This document shows positions 8,526-17,479 of a DNA stretch of 30,626 nucleotides, piece by piece. This DNA is from Lachnospiraceae bacterium (lineage in GTDB: Bacteria; Bacillota; Clostridia; Lachnospirales; Lachnospiraceae). A program made the translations under genes and the position numbers. Location of the stretch: contig JAEDFR010000022.1 in NCBI GenBank assembly GCA_016297945.1, positions 1 through 30,626 on the forward strand, in the 5' to 3' direction. Below the pieces are notes generated by a model. It was not told the origin of the DNA. It made no database searches and saw nothing but the letters and a program-made list of their open reading frames with translations. Position 1 is the first letter of the stretch, and every line of letters begins with the position of its first letter.

Positions 8526-11279
8526 TTGGACGAAAGTATAATATATGAACCATATGAAGGACTGGCACCATATATATTTGTAAGCTATTCACATACCGAG
8601 AGAGAGAAAGTTGACGTTATTCTCCGTCTGATGTTTCGAAACGGTATTAGGATTTGGTATGATAAAGGCTTACTTGCCGGGGAAAACTGGGAAAACAAAA
8701 TAGAAGAGAAATTAAAGAACAGCCAAATGTTCCTTTGTTTCCTTGCAAATGGAATTGAGCAACGGAGAGTTGTTCTCGATGAAATTCGTTTTGCAATTAA
8801 AATGAACAGGGTCGACGAACTATATAAAGTTGTTTTTGTGTTCCTTGAAAAGATGCCATCCTCTGCTTTTGAAGATGAGGATCTCCGGTCCTTCATTGAC
8901 GAAAAACAACACATCTTGTATAGAGGCATTACCGAATCATTTATTCAGAAGTTCCTAAACCTGAAAGTTATAGATCCGAAATTTGTTGACGCAGGGTACA
9001 GAGATCGTTTCCATTTGCCGAAATGGGATTCTTTTGCTGACAATTCCATTGCCGAATCTGTCTTTGATGACGGACTTCTTAATAACTCCTATGTTTATCC
9101 GCAAGTATTCCCCGATAAAAAGGCTGACGAGAATTTTTATCGGGTTTTGCCCAGTCAGATCCACCCCGATGCCTGCTTCCCTTTGTGTCTTGATAACCAA
9201 TGGTGTCCCACGGAGTTCTATGCCGAAGCGAAGTTTTGGGAGAATGGCTTTGCTGACACGGTTTTGATCCAACGCAGACAGTTGATACAGCAGACAGAAA
9301 TCTTTCGTGCGCTTTTGCATAATAAGCAGGTTGTATTAAACCGTGCTGCAATCTTCAACAGTCAGATTTTTAATGCATGGTATGATAAGAGCACTGATGA
9401 ATATGCTGCATTTGCACATTTGCTGCAAGATGGTAGCGTTCTGATATATCTGATGAAAGAAAGATCTCCGGAACAAACACCAACCAACTTCCAAACAACG
9501 CAAGCGGACGGTTGGCGAGATTTCTGCCGGGGTAATCTGATGTATTGCCTGCGGATGGATTGGAATAGTGACGCCAACAACAATATCCTTATCGAAAAAC
9601 GGTTGGGAAATGTTTTTCAGCAGTTTTGTTTGAACTTGCCCGAAAACAAGAAAGTATTAAATGAACTTTCATTGTTGTTTGATTTTACTCCCGAACAACA
9701 GACTGATTTTGAAGAAACATGTATTCGGGTTCAACGGCAGGTAGCTAACAGAGATCGGGATCTGCAAGAAACAAGAAGACTATCAAGGGAACTGTTTTAT
9801 AAAAAGTTTTTGGTTAAGCAAGGCACAAATATACCGCAGTGTGTGCTGGATATCAGAAAACCGTTTGCCCCCGAATTAAAAGAATTAATCGATTATAAAT
9901 ACAGTGTCAATTTGCCGTCTGCGCTTGGCATTAGAGCACTTTATCCTGAAACAGGATTATTTAAAAGGTTAAGCCAAGTATTATCGGAAGGAAACAACGG
10001 AAGAGAAATAAGTTGGGATGAACTCATATGCGCCATCGGACAATTTCAGCTTGATTTTATAAACGAAAAAGTCTGGCATATAGCCCCGCGATGTACGATT
10101 GACTTAAAACATATTTGTCAATTACGTGACTTGCCGTCTTGGCAGAATTATATGAGGGCGGTATCTTCCGGACGCAAAAGAGCAAGTCTGAATGAAGTTG
10201 ATTTCTTTGATATTCAATTTGTATGGAAATCATATCGGCAATGGTTGGATGAAGCAAAACAAAGGATAACCGAACTCGAATGGGACGAAGCATATGGCAG
10301 CATTTCAATTGTTTTCCAGATCGGGAACACAAAAATAACAGTAGTATATGATACATTAAACAGCAAGAATCGTTTCAAAGTCGAAAAGGAATCTACTTTT
10401 CTTAAAGGCAACGCTGATAATCACAGTGTTGCAGTTTATATTGATTATTTTTGCGTCGACATCATTTCGTCAGAGTATCAGCATAATTGTTTAATATCGG
10501 CAATTCCATTGTTTGAGGGTATGTCTGTCGAGTCGGAAAGCCTGATTGTTGATAAAATTACAGAACAATACGAAACAATAGGTTTTAAAAGAATTCCAGA
10601 AGACCCGGTCAAGATCAGATTTAAAACGCACTTTCTCAAAAAAGAATCAAGCGAAGAGTGGCGAGCATATGTCGAATTAATGCAAAATCGACAGAATGAT
10701 TTCAAGTATTCTCAAATATACACAATAGAAACGGATCTTAAAACTATTTGTGAATTTGAGATCATGAATAATATGAAAATTGGCGTACGCTACCAAAGCC
10801 CGTTTTCAATTGTTGTGTTGGACTTGGTAAGAGATAGGAACGACAATATGTTTGGCTATGAGCGTATTTTGCCGGCTGTACCATCCGGAGCTGTTGTGTG
10901 TGTCCCAATATGTAACGGTAAATTTGTTTTGTTGAAACAATTCCGTCACGCTCTTCGCACGTTTCAGTATGGTTTCCCTCGCGGTTTTGGGGAGCTTGAG
11001 TTGTCACCTGAACAAAATGCAAAAAAAGAGTTGTTTGAGGAACTCGGTTGCCAAGTTGTTAAAACGGAAGATCTGGGAGAAATCGTTGCTGACAGCGGGT
11101 TGAGTGGGAACAAGGTTAGAGCGTTGCTCTGCGAGATATCTACACCGAAATTAAATGCTGAACATGAAGGACTCGTAAGTTTGGAATTGGTTTCATCAAA
11201 TCAATTGAGTCAAATGATCTCTGATCATAGGATTAACGATGGGTTTACTTTGGCGGCATATAGTTTACTAAACAAATAA
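8526..11279 (+). CDS. TIR domain-NUDIX hydrolase fusion protein
   Basis: A 917-residue protein. A TIR domain fills residues 12-150 (PYIFVSYSH start, WYDKG, and the probable catalytic Glu86 in VVLDEIRFA). TIR domains of this kind cleave NAD or bind nucleotides. A large middle region (about 150-780), rich in helices, is not recognised. The C-terminal NUDIX domain holds the box at about 820-842, ending KKELFEELG; the first Glu of the usual consensus appears replaced by Leu, within a GFGE-containing variant. A GTG frame opens at 8487 without a ribosome site. The TTG at 8526 has AGGGGTGA seven bases upstream and gives an N-terminus like that of the TIR gene at 21757, so it is preferred. Linking NAD cleavage to hydrolysis of a nucleoside diphosphate product such as ADP-ribose is a reasonable inference. 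Confidence 0.88.
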   Translation: MDESIIYEPYEGLAPYIFVSYSHTEREKVDVILRLMFRNGIRIWYDKGLLAGENWENKIEEKLKNSQMFLCFLANGIEQRRVVLDEIRFAIKMNRVDELYKVVFVFLEKMPSSAFEDEDLRSFIDEKQHILYRGITESFIQKFLNLKVIDPKFVDAGYRDRFHLPKWDSFADNSIAESVFDDGLLNNSYVYPQVFPDKKADENFYRVLPSQIHPDACFPLCLDNQWCPTEFYAEAKFWENGFADTVLIQRRQLIQQTEIFRALLHNKQVVLNRAAIFNSQIFNAWYDKSTDEYAAFAHLLQDGSVLIYLMKERSPEQTPTNFQTTQADGWRDFCRGNLMYCLRMDWNSDANNNILIEKRLGNVFQQFCLNLPENKKVLNELSLLFDFTPEQQTDFEETCIRVQRQVANRDRDLQETRRLSRELFYKKFLVKQGTNIPQCVLDIRKPFAPELKELIDYKYSVNLPSALGIRALYPETGLFKRLSQVLSEGNNGREISWDELICAIGQFQLDFINEKVWHIAPRCTIDLKHICQLRDLPSWQNYMRAVSSGRKRASLNEVDFFDIQFVWKSYRQWLDEAKQRITELEWDEAYGSISIVFQIGNTKITVVYDTLNSKNRFKVEKESTFLKGNADNHSVAVYIDYFCVDIISSEYQHNCLISAIPLFEGMSVESESLIVDKITEQYETIGFKRIPEDPVKIRFKTHFLKKESSEEWRAYVELMQNRQNDFKYSQIYTIETDLKTICEFEIMNNMKIGVRYQSPFSIVVLDLVRDRNDNMFGYERILPAVPSGAVVCVPICNGKFVLLKQFRHALRTFQYGFPRGFGELELSPEQNAKKELFEELGCQVVKTEDLGEIVADSGLSGNKVRALLCEISTPKLNAEHEGLVSLELVSSNQLSQMISDHRINDGFTLAAYSLLNK

Positions 11280-11317
11280 TAAGTATTGTTCAAACTAAAC
11301 TGGAGGGCTTAACAAAT

Positions 11318-12319
11318 ATGTACACCATATTTATCAGCTACAGACGGGATTACGGCGGAACATTTGCATTACTGCTTGAGGAAAAGCTTACTCAGGCTGG
11401 GTTTTCTGCCTTTTTGGATCATAAGAGTATGCCTCGAGGACGATTTGATGAAGAAATCAGCAGAACAATAGATGAGACAACCGATTTCATCGTTATTCTT
11501 TCAAAAGATTGCTTTAAAGTTCGCGAGGGGACAGATTTTTTTGTTGAGGAGATAGAGCATGCTCTTAGAAAAAATAAGAATATCGTTCCAATATTTTTAA
11601 ACGGATATTCTTCAAAGCAATCTATCCCAGACAGAATATCTGATGTTTTAAAATTTCAGGGTGTGTCCGAATATGCTCCACAAGATTTTGAAAACGTGTT
11701 TTTGCCGAAATTAGTATCATACTTAAGCGATACAGAGGAAAAACAGAAATACTTGGATAGATCCGGCGCGAGGTCATATCTTTCATCAAGACAGAAACTC
11801 GAAAGAGAATCACTGGATGTCAGATGGGAGAATGCAATTGAAATTGATATTTGCGCTTACTTTGCCAACATGCTGATCAACTCCGATTACATCAATCAAG
11901 CATTGTCAAAAGGAGTGCATATCAAGTATTTAATCGTTGATCCCGACTCGGATGCCGCAGAAGAAGCGATGAGGTATCGCTTCAAGAATGTACGAAAGAG
12001 TCTGTTTAGATATTCTTTTGATGCCGCTGTTGAGCTGCTTCAAGACATGAGGGAGAAGAACACAGAGTTCTTTGATAAAGCTTTATTGAATGGAGAGCTT
12101 GAAATAAGGAAAACATCATTACATCTTGATCAGGCAATTATGATCGTTAAAAAGAAGAAAGAATCAGACAACTCCGTTAAAGTAGATTTTTATACTTTTG
12201 ATACGGATGATACCTGTCGTCGCAGTATAATGATACCATTTGCTGACCATGAGAATTATGAGTTTTTCTGTGAACAGTTTGACTATATTTGGAATTCTCC
12301 CGAGACGCAACCAGTTTAA
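11318..12319 (+). CDS. TIR domain protein with DUF5919/PLD-like C-terminal domain
   Basis: A 333-residue protein. The TIR domain (1-150) starts MYTIFISYRRDYGG and carries the likely catalytic Glu78 in FFVEEIEHAL. Residues about 160-330 (RWENAIEIDICAYFANML, then GVHIKYLIVDPDSDAAEEA) resemble the DUF5919-type module related to the phospholipase D fold. The full HxK motifs of an active phospholipase are not visible, so this half may be a binding or effector domain rather than an enzyme. A good GGAGGG site lies ten bases before the ATG. It follows the TIR-NUDIX gene by 38 bases. The C-terminal assignment is moderately sure; the TIR is firm. Confidence 0.8.
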   Translation: MYTIFISYRRDYGGTFALLLEEKLTQAGFSAFLDHKSMPRGRFDEEISRTIDETTDFIVILSKDCFKVREGTDFFVEEIEHALRKNKNIVPIFLNGYSSKQSIPDRISDVLKFQGVSEYAPQDFENVFLPKLVSYLSDTEEKQKYLDRSGARSYLSSRQKLERESLDVRWENAIEIDICAYFANMLINSDYINQALSKGVHIKYLIVDPDSDAAEEAMRYRFKNVRKSLFRYSFDAAVELLQDMREKNTEFFDKALLNGELEIRKTSLHLDQAIMIVKKKKESDNSVKVDFYTFDTDDTCRRSIMIPFADHENYEFFCEQFDYIWNSPETQPV

Positions 12320-12355
12320 CTCAAACAAACATTAACCAAATATAAGGCTGTGGTA

Positions 12356-13201
12356 ATGATGTGTAAAAAAAGAATTAAAGCAGTTAAGACAAGTGTTTTA
12401 ATAGTGGTTTATGTTTTCTTGTCTACAGTCTTTACTTACGCCTCATCACCAATAAAAAGTTTTGAATACTACGTCAATGATAATAATCAGGCAATATTAA
12501 CCAAGTATGTTGGAACTGATTCAAATGTTGTTGTGCCTGCTGAGATTGATGGATATAAAGTCTTTTCGACTGAAGAAACGTTTTATGAAAATGAGTTTAT
12601 CGAAAGCGTTGAGTTTTCTAATGGAATTAAAGAAATAGGGCATCACACCTTTGTTCGTTGCAGGAATCTTAAAAAGGTGAAAATAGCAGATACGGTTTCA
12701 TCTTTAGGGCAATACGCTTTTAGGGAAAGCGCGGTAGAAAAAATTAAATTACCAGGATCAGTAAGAGATGTGGGGATGGCGTGTTTTTTAGGATGTGCTG
12801 ATTTGATTTTTGTTAAAGCAAATGCAAAAGAATTAGACATTGCGTTACATGCTTTTAATGGCTCTGGAATAAAAGTATTACAAGTCGGTGACTTTTCTGG
12901 TTTGCAATTGGGTGATAGTGCTATTCCTGATGACTGTACTATTACGGATAATTTTGTTGGCTCATTTATTCATTTACACAATAATTTGTTTAGCCCGTTG
13001 GACTCAATAACATCTGAATCGTATTGGATCCGGTTTTTATCATTATTTTTGATGTTAACACTACTGACGATTGTTGTATTAGCTATCATTAAAGTCGTTA
13101 GTTTAATAATTAGTGAATTAAACGGGAAAGAAGAATCAACATATAATAAATATATTCGAACAAGTTCAAAAGCAATAGTACAGAAAGTCTATATGATTTA
13201 A
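12356..13201 (+). CDS. BspA-like leucine-rich repeat protein with signal peptide and membrane anchor
   Basis: A 281-residue protein. The N-terminus is a signal peptide (basic residues, then VLIVVYVFLSTVFTYAS). Residues about 60-190 are BspA-type leucine-rich repeats (GIKEIGHHTFVRCRNLKKV, then LPGSVRDVGMACFLGC). A strong membrane segment (LSLFLMLTLLTIVVLAIIKV) lies near residue 240-260, followed by a short basic tail. ATG 12356 is chosen over the GTG at 12350, which has no better site; the ribosome site is weak in either case. This is the only clearly secreted protein in a run of cytosolic TIR genes. The tail after the membrane segment has the look of a fused remnant, because the neighbouring STAND reading frame begins inside it in a different frame. 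Confidence 0.78.
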   Translation: MMCKKRIKAVKTSVLIVVYVFLSTVFTYASSPIKSFEYYVNDNNQAILTKYVGTDSNVVVPAEIDGYKVFSTEETFYENEFIESVEFSNGIKEIGHHTFVRCRNLKKVKIADTVSSLGQYAFRESAVEKIKLPGSVRDVGMACFLGCADLIFVKANAKELDIALHAFNGSGIKVLQVGDFSGLQLGDSAIPDDCTITDNFVGSFIHLHNNLFSPLDSITSESYWIRFLSLFLMLTLLTIVVLAIIKVVSLIISELNGKEESTYNKYIRTSSKAIVQKVYMI

Positions 13202-13248
13202 TTGCGCTGCTTCCAAATGATAAAAATGTCGTTATCATCATCGATGGA

Positions 13249-16200
13249 TTGGATATGTTCCAAGATATTGGGGAAATCCATGAATCATTGTTCCCGGACA
13301 ATCTGCCAAATAATGTTAAAATGATAATATCTTGTGCAACAGGTAAAATTGCAGATCGTTTTATCGGCAATGGAATTGTGCTATCGCTAAATGAGTTTAC
13401 TGGCGAAGAAAGCATAAAATATTTTCGCTCTTTTTTGAAGCAGAAAAATAGAGTTATAGTGCCAGAGACACAAAATAGCGTTATCATCAAAGCCATCAAA
13501 GATGGTGTAACACCATTGCATCTTAAGATAGTCTCGGATATTTGTTTCACGTGGAGATCTTCTGAATTAGTAAAAGATCTTCCTCAAAGTGCAGATAAAA
13601 TAGCACTTCAATACATGGAAAACATGTTCGAAAAATTCGGACACAACAGAGAATTGGTATTGTCTGCACTATCATTAATTGCGACTTCTCCTTATGGTAT
13701 AACCGAAGAGGAATTGCAATTGTTATTACTTAGGTTTCCTGAAGTAAGGTCGTTTTTTATAACAGAAAACAGATATCAACATGATATGACCAAATTGCCT
13801 TTTGTAATCTGGTCAAGGCTTTTCTATGACTTAAAAGGATGTTTAACGCTCATTAAGGACAGAGGTTATATAGTTGTGAGATTTGCTCACAATATTTTTC
13901 AACGGATCTTTGTGGAAAGATACTCTGAATATGTTAAATCCGCTCGACGGTTATTAGTTGATTATTATACTCTTCAGAATAATACACTTGTATGCTCACA
14001 ATTTCCTAATACCAGAAAAACTTTAGTGTTAATCTATCTGTTAAAAAAAATGAATAGAATTCAGGAAATGGCAGATTTGCTAACAAACCTGTCATTTGTG
14101 GATGCTGTTGTAAAAACAGGTAGTATTGATAGTCTAATAAGAGATTATAACTACTTGATAAGCAGGATCGAAAATATTAAATCTGAAGAGATAGAATTGT
14201 ATCAGATTTATTCATGTTTGCGAGATCATCGCGAAATGTTAAGTTGCTATATGGATGAATTCTATTCTTGTGCTGCAGAGAATGGATTGAATGATGCAAA
14301 AACGGTTTTTACTTTGCAAAAAGATCAAGAAAACACCGTGAAAAATAACAGCTTGGTTTTTCCGTATTCGCTGAATGTTAAGATTGAGTGGAATATGGAT
14401 GCAAGCAAATACGCGGTTTTTTATAAGTCATATGTTTACATATGTGATGCTGCCACGGGATCAGAAATTTGCAGAGTTTTTGTTCAGCCTAAGCAAGTCG
14501 GTTTCCAAAATAATATATTAAGAGTAGTTTGGATTGACGAGTTTACAATTGCAGTAGCGATTTATAACTCTAATATTTACTTTTTTGCTGTTAGTGATGA
14601 TTCACCGAATGCTATCGATAAAATAGAGACAGAATATGCTGAGGAAGATGAGATAAAAACAATCGCACAATACGATTTGTTTCTGTTTAAACACAAGAAA
14701 CAAATACTGGCATATGAAGTTAAAGAGGGGCAGAAAATAAAAAAAGTGTATTCGATTGATGTTCCGCATAACGGGACACAATTTGATGTTGCTGGAGATG
14801 AAATATTTTTTAAGGACAATTCAAAGAGCATATCAGTATGCAGTGTTGAAAGCGGAAATCCGATAAGAAAAATAAAGTTGAATAACATGAATTCAATCTC
14901 ATCAGAGATTGAAGGAATAACCGGATCGGCTTTATATAAAATAGATGAGAAGATTTGGTTAGAACAGTCTGGTTCAACATTATCTCCTTCGTTCTATATA
15001 TACGACATGGATAGCAGAAGTAAAAAGAAGCTGGTATTGCCCCTTTCAGAATATGGCATCGGATGGTTAGTAGGGTGTAAGAAAGTATTATTCTATGAAG
15101 ATAACATTATATTAATAGTGAGTCTGGAAGATTATTCATTAAAGTATTATAAGGGTGATAATATTAAAAGTGTTGCATGGGTTCATGAAGACTATGAAAT
15201 ATCAATTATATCCAACAAAGGGTTAAATAGAATTCAAATCAATGAGTTTCAGAATCTTTCCGATGGACCAGCGTACATATTCACGCAAACGAAAAGTCGT
15301 TTTGCCTTGACTGGACTATTTGATCTGATTGCTGCAGCATCACAAATGATCAGACCATTAATCGGTTCCAGGAGAAAAAGCGACTTTTGGGATTATGATG
15401 AGATTTTTTCCTCTTCTGTATTGGATATGGAAAAAGATTTGAGGAAAAATGTTGTGGGGACAATTGTCGAAATTTCAAATCGAGGAACCAAAGCAATCGT
15501 ATTTGAAGAAAAAAACACAATGGCGATTTATGATAAAGAGAACAAACTTATATCTATTATAAAGAACCTCAAGTTGGGGATTGGCAATTCCTTGTTAAGG
15601 ATTGAGTTTATCAAAGGTTATGAATACTTATTGGTTTGGTGTAACTATTATCTTAAAATATTCGATGTTTTTCAAAGTAAAGTAGTATTCTCGTTAAACC
15701 TGAAAAAGAGACCATTGCTTGACTTGAGGATTGATGAAGAAACAAATACTATTATTCTTACTTTTTATAATGAGCAGGAAGTTGCAATTGACATAAGGAG
15801 CCGTTCTTCGCTTATAAAAGATGAGATTCACAAAATACCGATTTGTAAAGATGAAGATCAGTATTTCGGGCCATATTATTCTTATGAAACGGAAAAAGGC
15901 AAAACACTCAAACTTATGTTGGACTGGTCTCAAATAGCAAATAATTTTGAAAAAGTTTATTATACAAACACTGCAAAGATGCTGAAGGAAACTTTTGTCT
16001 ATCGTAGTATAAACTATCAACTATTGTTCAAAAATAGCACCTATACATTAGTTTCCAACGGAGTAGAATTCGATAATAACTTAAAAAGCTTTTTAAAAAG
16101 TGAGCTTATTGAACAGAGTAGAGATGAGAGTCGTCTAAAAGGGTACTTGCGCCGAAAAAACGATTTATTCAGCAAACTCTATGAGTTTAATGGAGAGTGC

Positions 16201-16377
16201 TTGGTTTTAGTCACTCGATCATTGAATTCACTTGTTGCATTTCACACAAAATCAATGAAAATATTGGCAGCATATAAAGTCAATGGGAATATTATAGGAT
16301 GTTCACGGGATAGCAATGCTATTACATTGATTCTCGATCGTAGTCCGTATCAAATGCGATTTACGGTTTCATTGTAA
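13249..16377 (+). CDS. N-terminally truncated STAND NTPase with beta-propeller (likely non-functional)
   Basis: The frame encodes 1042 residues from a TTG at 13249 (or ATG 13255), neither with a ribosome site. It begins inside a STAND-type NTPase: in-frame codons upstream of the start read VVIIIDGLD, a Walker B, and the open frame extends back only to 13150. The P-loop and any N-terminal effector domain are missing. Residues about 120-180 are a winged-helix region (LSALSLIATSPYGITEEELQ), followed by helices to about 360. From about 365 to the end are WD40-like propeller blades (YVYICDAATGSEICRV and similar). STAND proteins use the propeller as a sensor and the NTPase as a switch, so loss of the P-loop should abolish switching. 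An insertion sequence sits directly after the TAA. Confidence 0.72.
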   Translation: MDMFQDIGEIHESLFPDNLPNNVKMIISCATGKIADRFIGNGIVLSLNEFTGEESIKYFRSFLKQKNRVIVPETQNSVIIKAIKDGVTPLHLKIVSDICFTWRSSELVKDLPQSADKIALQYMENMFEKFGHNRELVLSALSLIATSPYGITEEELQLLLLRFPEVRSFFITENRYQHDMTKLPFVIWSRLFYDLKGCLTLIKDRGYIVVRFAHNIFQRIFVERYSEYVKSARRLLVDYYTLQNNTLVCSQFPNTRKTLVLIYLLKKMNRIQEMADLLTNLSFVDAVVKTGSIDSLIRDYNYLISRIENIKSEEIELYQIYSCLRDHREMLSCYMDEFYSCAAENGLNDAKTVFTLQKDQENTVKNNSLVFPYSLNVKIEWNMDASKYAVFYKSYVYICDAATGSEICRVFVQPKQVGFQNNILRVVWIDEFTIAVAIYNSNIYFFAVSDDSPNAIDKIETEYAEEDEIKTIAQYDLFLFKHKKQILAYEVKEGQKIKKVYSIDVPHNGTQFDVAGDEIFFKDNSKSISVCSVESGNPIRKIKLNNMNSISSEIEGITGSALYKIDEKIWLEQSGSTLSPSFYIYDMDSRSKKKLVLPLSEYGIGWLVGCKKVLFYEDNIILIVSLEDYSLKYYKGDNIKSVAWVHEDYEISIISNKGLNRIQINEFQNLSDGPAYIFTQTKSRFALTGLFDLIAAASQMIRPLIGSRRKSDFWDYDEIFSSSVLDMEKDLRKNVVGTIVEISNRGTKAIVFEEKNTMAIYDKENKLISIIKNLKLGIGNSLLRIEFIKGYEYLLVWCNYYLKIFDVFQSKVVFSLNLKKRPLLDLRIDEETNTIILTFYNEQEVAIDIRSRSSLIKDEIHKIPICKDEDQYFGPYYSYETEKGKTLKLMLDWSQIANNFEKVYYTNTAKMLKETFVYRSINYQLLFKNSTYTLVSNGVEFDNNLKSFLKSELIEQSRDESRLKGYLRRKNDLFSKLYEFNGECLVLVTRSLNSLVAFHTKSMKILAAYKVNGNIIGCSRDSNAITLILDRSPYQMRFTVSL

Positions 16378-16385
16378 AAGGCGAT
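16378..16385. repeat. Left target-site duplication of the insertion sequence
   Basis: AAGGCGAT immediately before the left inverted repeat, repeated exactly at 17404-17411. Eight bases is the duplication length typical of the IS1595 family. Identity can be stretched to ten bases (AAAGGCGATT), so the exact boundary is uncertain by a base or two. Confidence 0.85.
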
Positions 16386-16407
16386 TCTGATTATCGGCTT
16401 TAATCAG
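16386..16407 (+). repeat. Left inverted repeat of the IS1595-family element
   Basis: Begins TCTGATTATCGGCTT and matches the reverse complement of 17382-17403 at 20 of 22 positions. Confidence 0.85.
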
Positions 16408-16498
16408 AAAAGTACAAGATATAGGTATTAAGCCCCACGGATGGGACAGTGACCATGATATAATAGAAGCATAAACCAAGCCAAGGTGGTAATGGGAT

Positions 16499-17308
16499 AT
16501 GCGTACGAAGAAAGAATTAAGCCTGAGAGAGTATATGAGCAAGTTTTCCGATGAGGAAACATGTATCGATTATCTCAAAGAAAAGAAATGGCCGAATGGT
16601 TATGTCTGTCCAAAATGCGGAGCAACGGAAGCATATTATCTGAAAACGAGAAGACGTTATCAGTGCAAATGCAGCAAGCACCAGACCTCAGTTACAGCAA
16701 ACACGATCATGCACAGAAGTCACTTGCCTTTGACAGTATGGTTTATGGCGTTCTACTTTGTTGCATGTGACAAACGCGGCATTTCAGTCGTTTCGCTGGC
16801 AGCTAAGGCGGATGTTTGCTACGAAACCGCATGGTATATGTTGTTTCGTATTCGCAAGGCTATGGACAAAAGGGAGCATCAATATATCCTTGCCGGTGTA
16901 CTGGAAATGGATGATTCCTATTTCGGAGCTAAAATCAAAGGGAAAAGAGGAAGAACGGCAGGCAATCAGACTGTAATAGTTGCAGTCTCAAAAACAAAAG
17001 CGGGAAAACCGGGCTTTCTCAAGATGCAAGTTGTTGAGAACGTACAGCGGGATTCTGTCAGGTGCTTCCTCACAGAAAACATCGCCCAATGATCCACGGT
17101 TGAAACAGACAGTTTTAGAAGCTATATTCAACCTTTGAGGGAAGGATATACCCAGATCTCTGAAGATTTCAGCCCCGATACAGAACACTTGTTTTGGATC
17201 CATACGATTATTGGAAATGCAAAAGCGTTTCTGAATGGTACCTATCATGGAACCTGTACGAAGCATTTACAAATGTACCTGAGCGAGTTTTGCTATCGTT
17301 TTAATTGA
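16499..17308 (+). pseudogene. IS1595-family transposase with internal stop codon
   Basis: Residues 1-197 show the N-terminal zinc finger (CPKCG, then CKC) and the start of the DDE-type domain (LEMDDSYFGAK, the first catalytic Asp). TGA at 17090-17092 interrupts the frame. The same frame continues to TGA 17306-17308 with the rest of the family: VETDSFRSY, which holds the second Asp, then HTIIGNAKAFLNGTYHG, which holds the Asn of the DDN triad typical of ISXO2-like enzymes. The stop therefore removes two of three catalytic residues. It is consistent with a single-base change such as CGA to TGA. AAGGTGG precedes the ATG at 16499. This copy should not move unaided. Confidence 0.88.
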
Positions 17309-17381
17309 AGATATCTCCACGGAGCAATCTTCGACCGTCTCGTTATAGCCGCTACCCTTGCTTACTAAATATTGTGGCTTG

Positions 17382-17403
17382 CTGAATTAAGCCGATAATC
17401 AGA
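17382..17403 (-). repeat. Right inverted repeat of the IS1595-family element
   Basis: Ends with AAGCCGATAATCAGA, the partner of the left repeat at 16386-16407, with two mismatches. Confidence 0.85.
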
Positions 17404-17411
17404 AAGGCGAT
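17404..17411. repeat. Right target-site duplication of the insertion sequence
   Basis: AAGGCGAT, identical to 16378-16385, directly after the right inverted repeat. Confidence 0.85.
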
Positions 17412-17479
17412 TTGTCATAAAAGATTGAGCTTTCTGCAAAACGGAGTATTTTAAACTGAAAGATTGAAAGTGCTTTAAT

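Larger units (their letters stand above)
16386..17403 (+). mobile_element. IS1595-family (ISXO2-like) insertion sequence, 1018 bp
   Basis: A complete element bounded by 22-base inverted repeats (20 of 22 matching) and 8-base direct repeats. It carries one transposase gene interrupted by a stop codon. It inserted between the truncated STAND gene, whose TAA ends one base before the target duplication begins, and the TIR-Sel1 gene. It may cut or alter transcription from the upstream promoter into the downstream genes. A TATAAT at 16459-16464 lies just ahead of the transposase, but I see no matching -35 box. Confidence 0.88.

Noticed and set aside
17090..17092. TGA recoded as an amino acid (alternative genetic code)
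   Set aside because: Many intact genes in the window end in TGA, and tryptophan is written TGG throughout, so the transposase TGA is a genuine stop.
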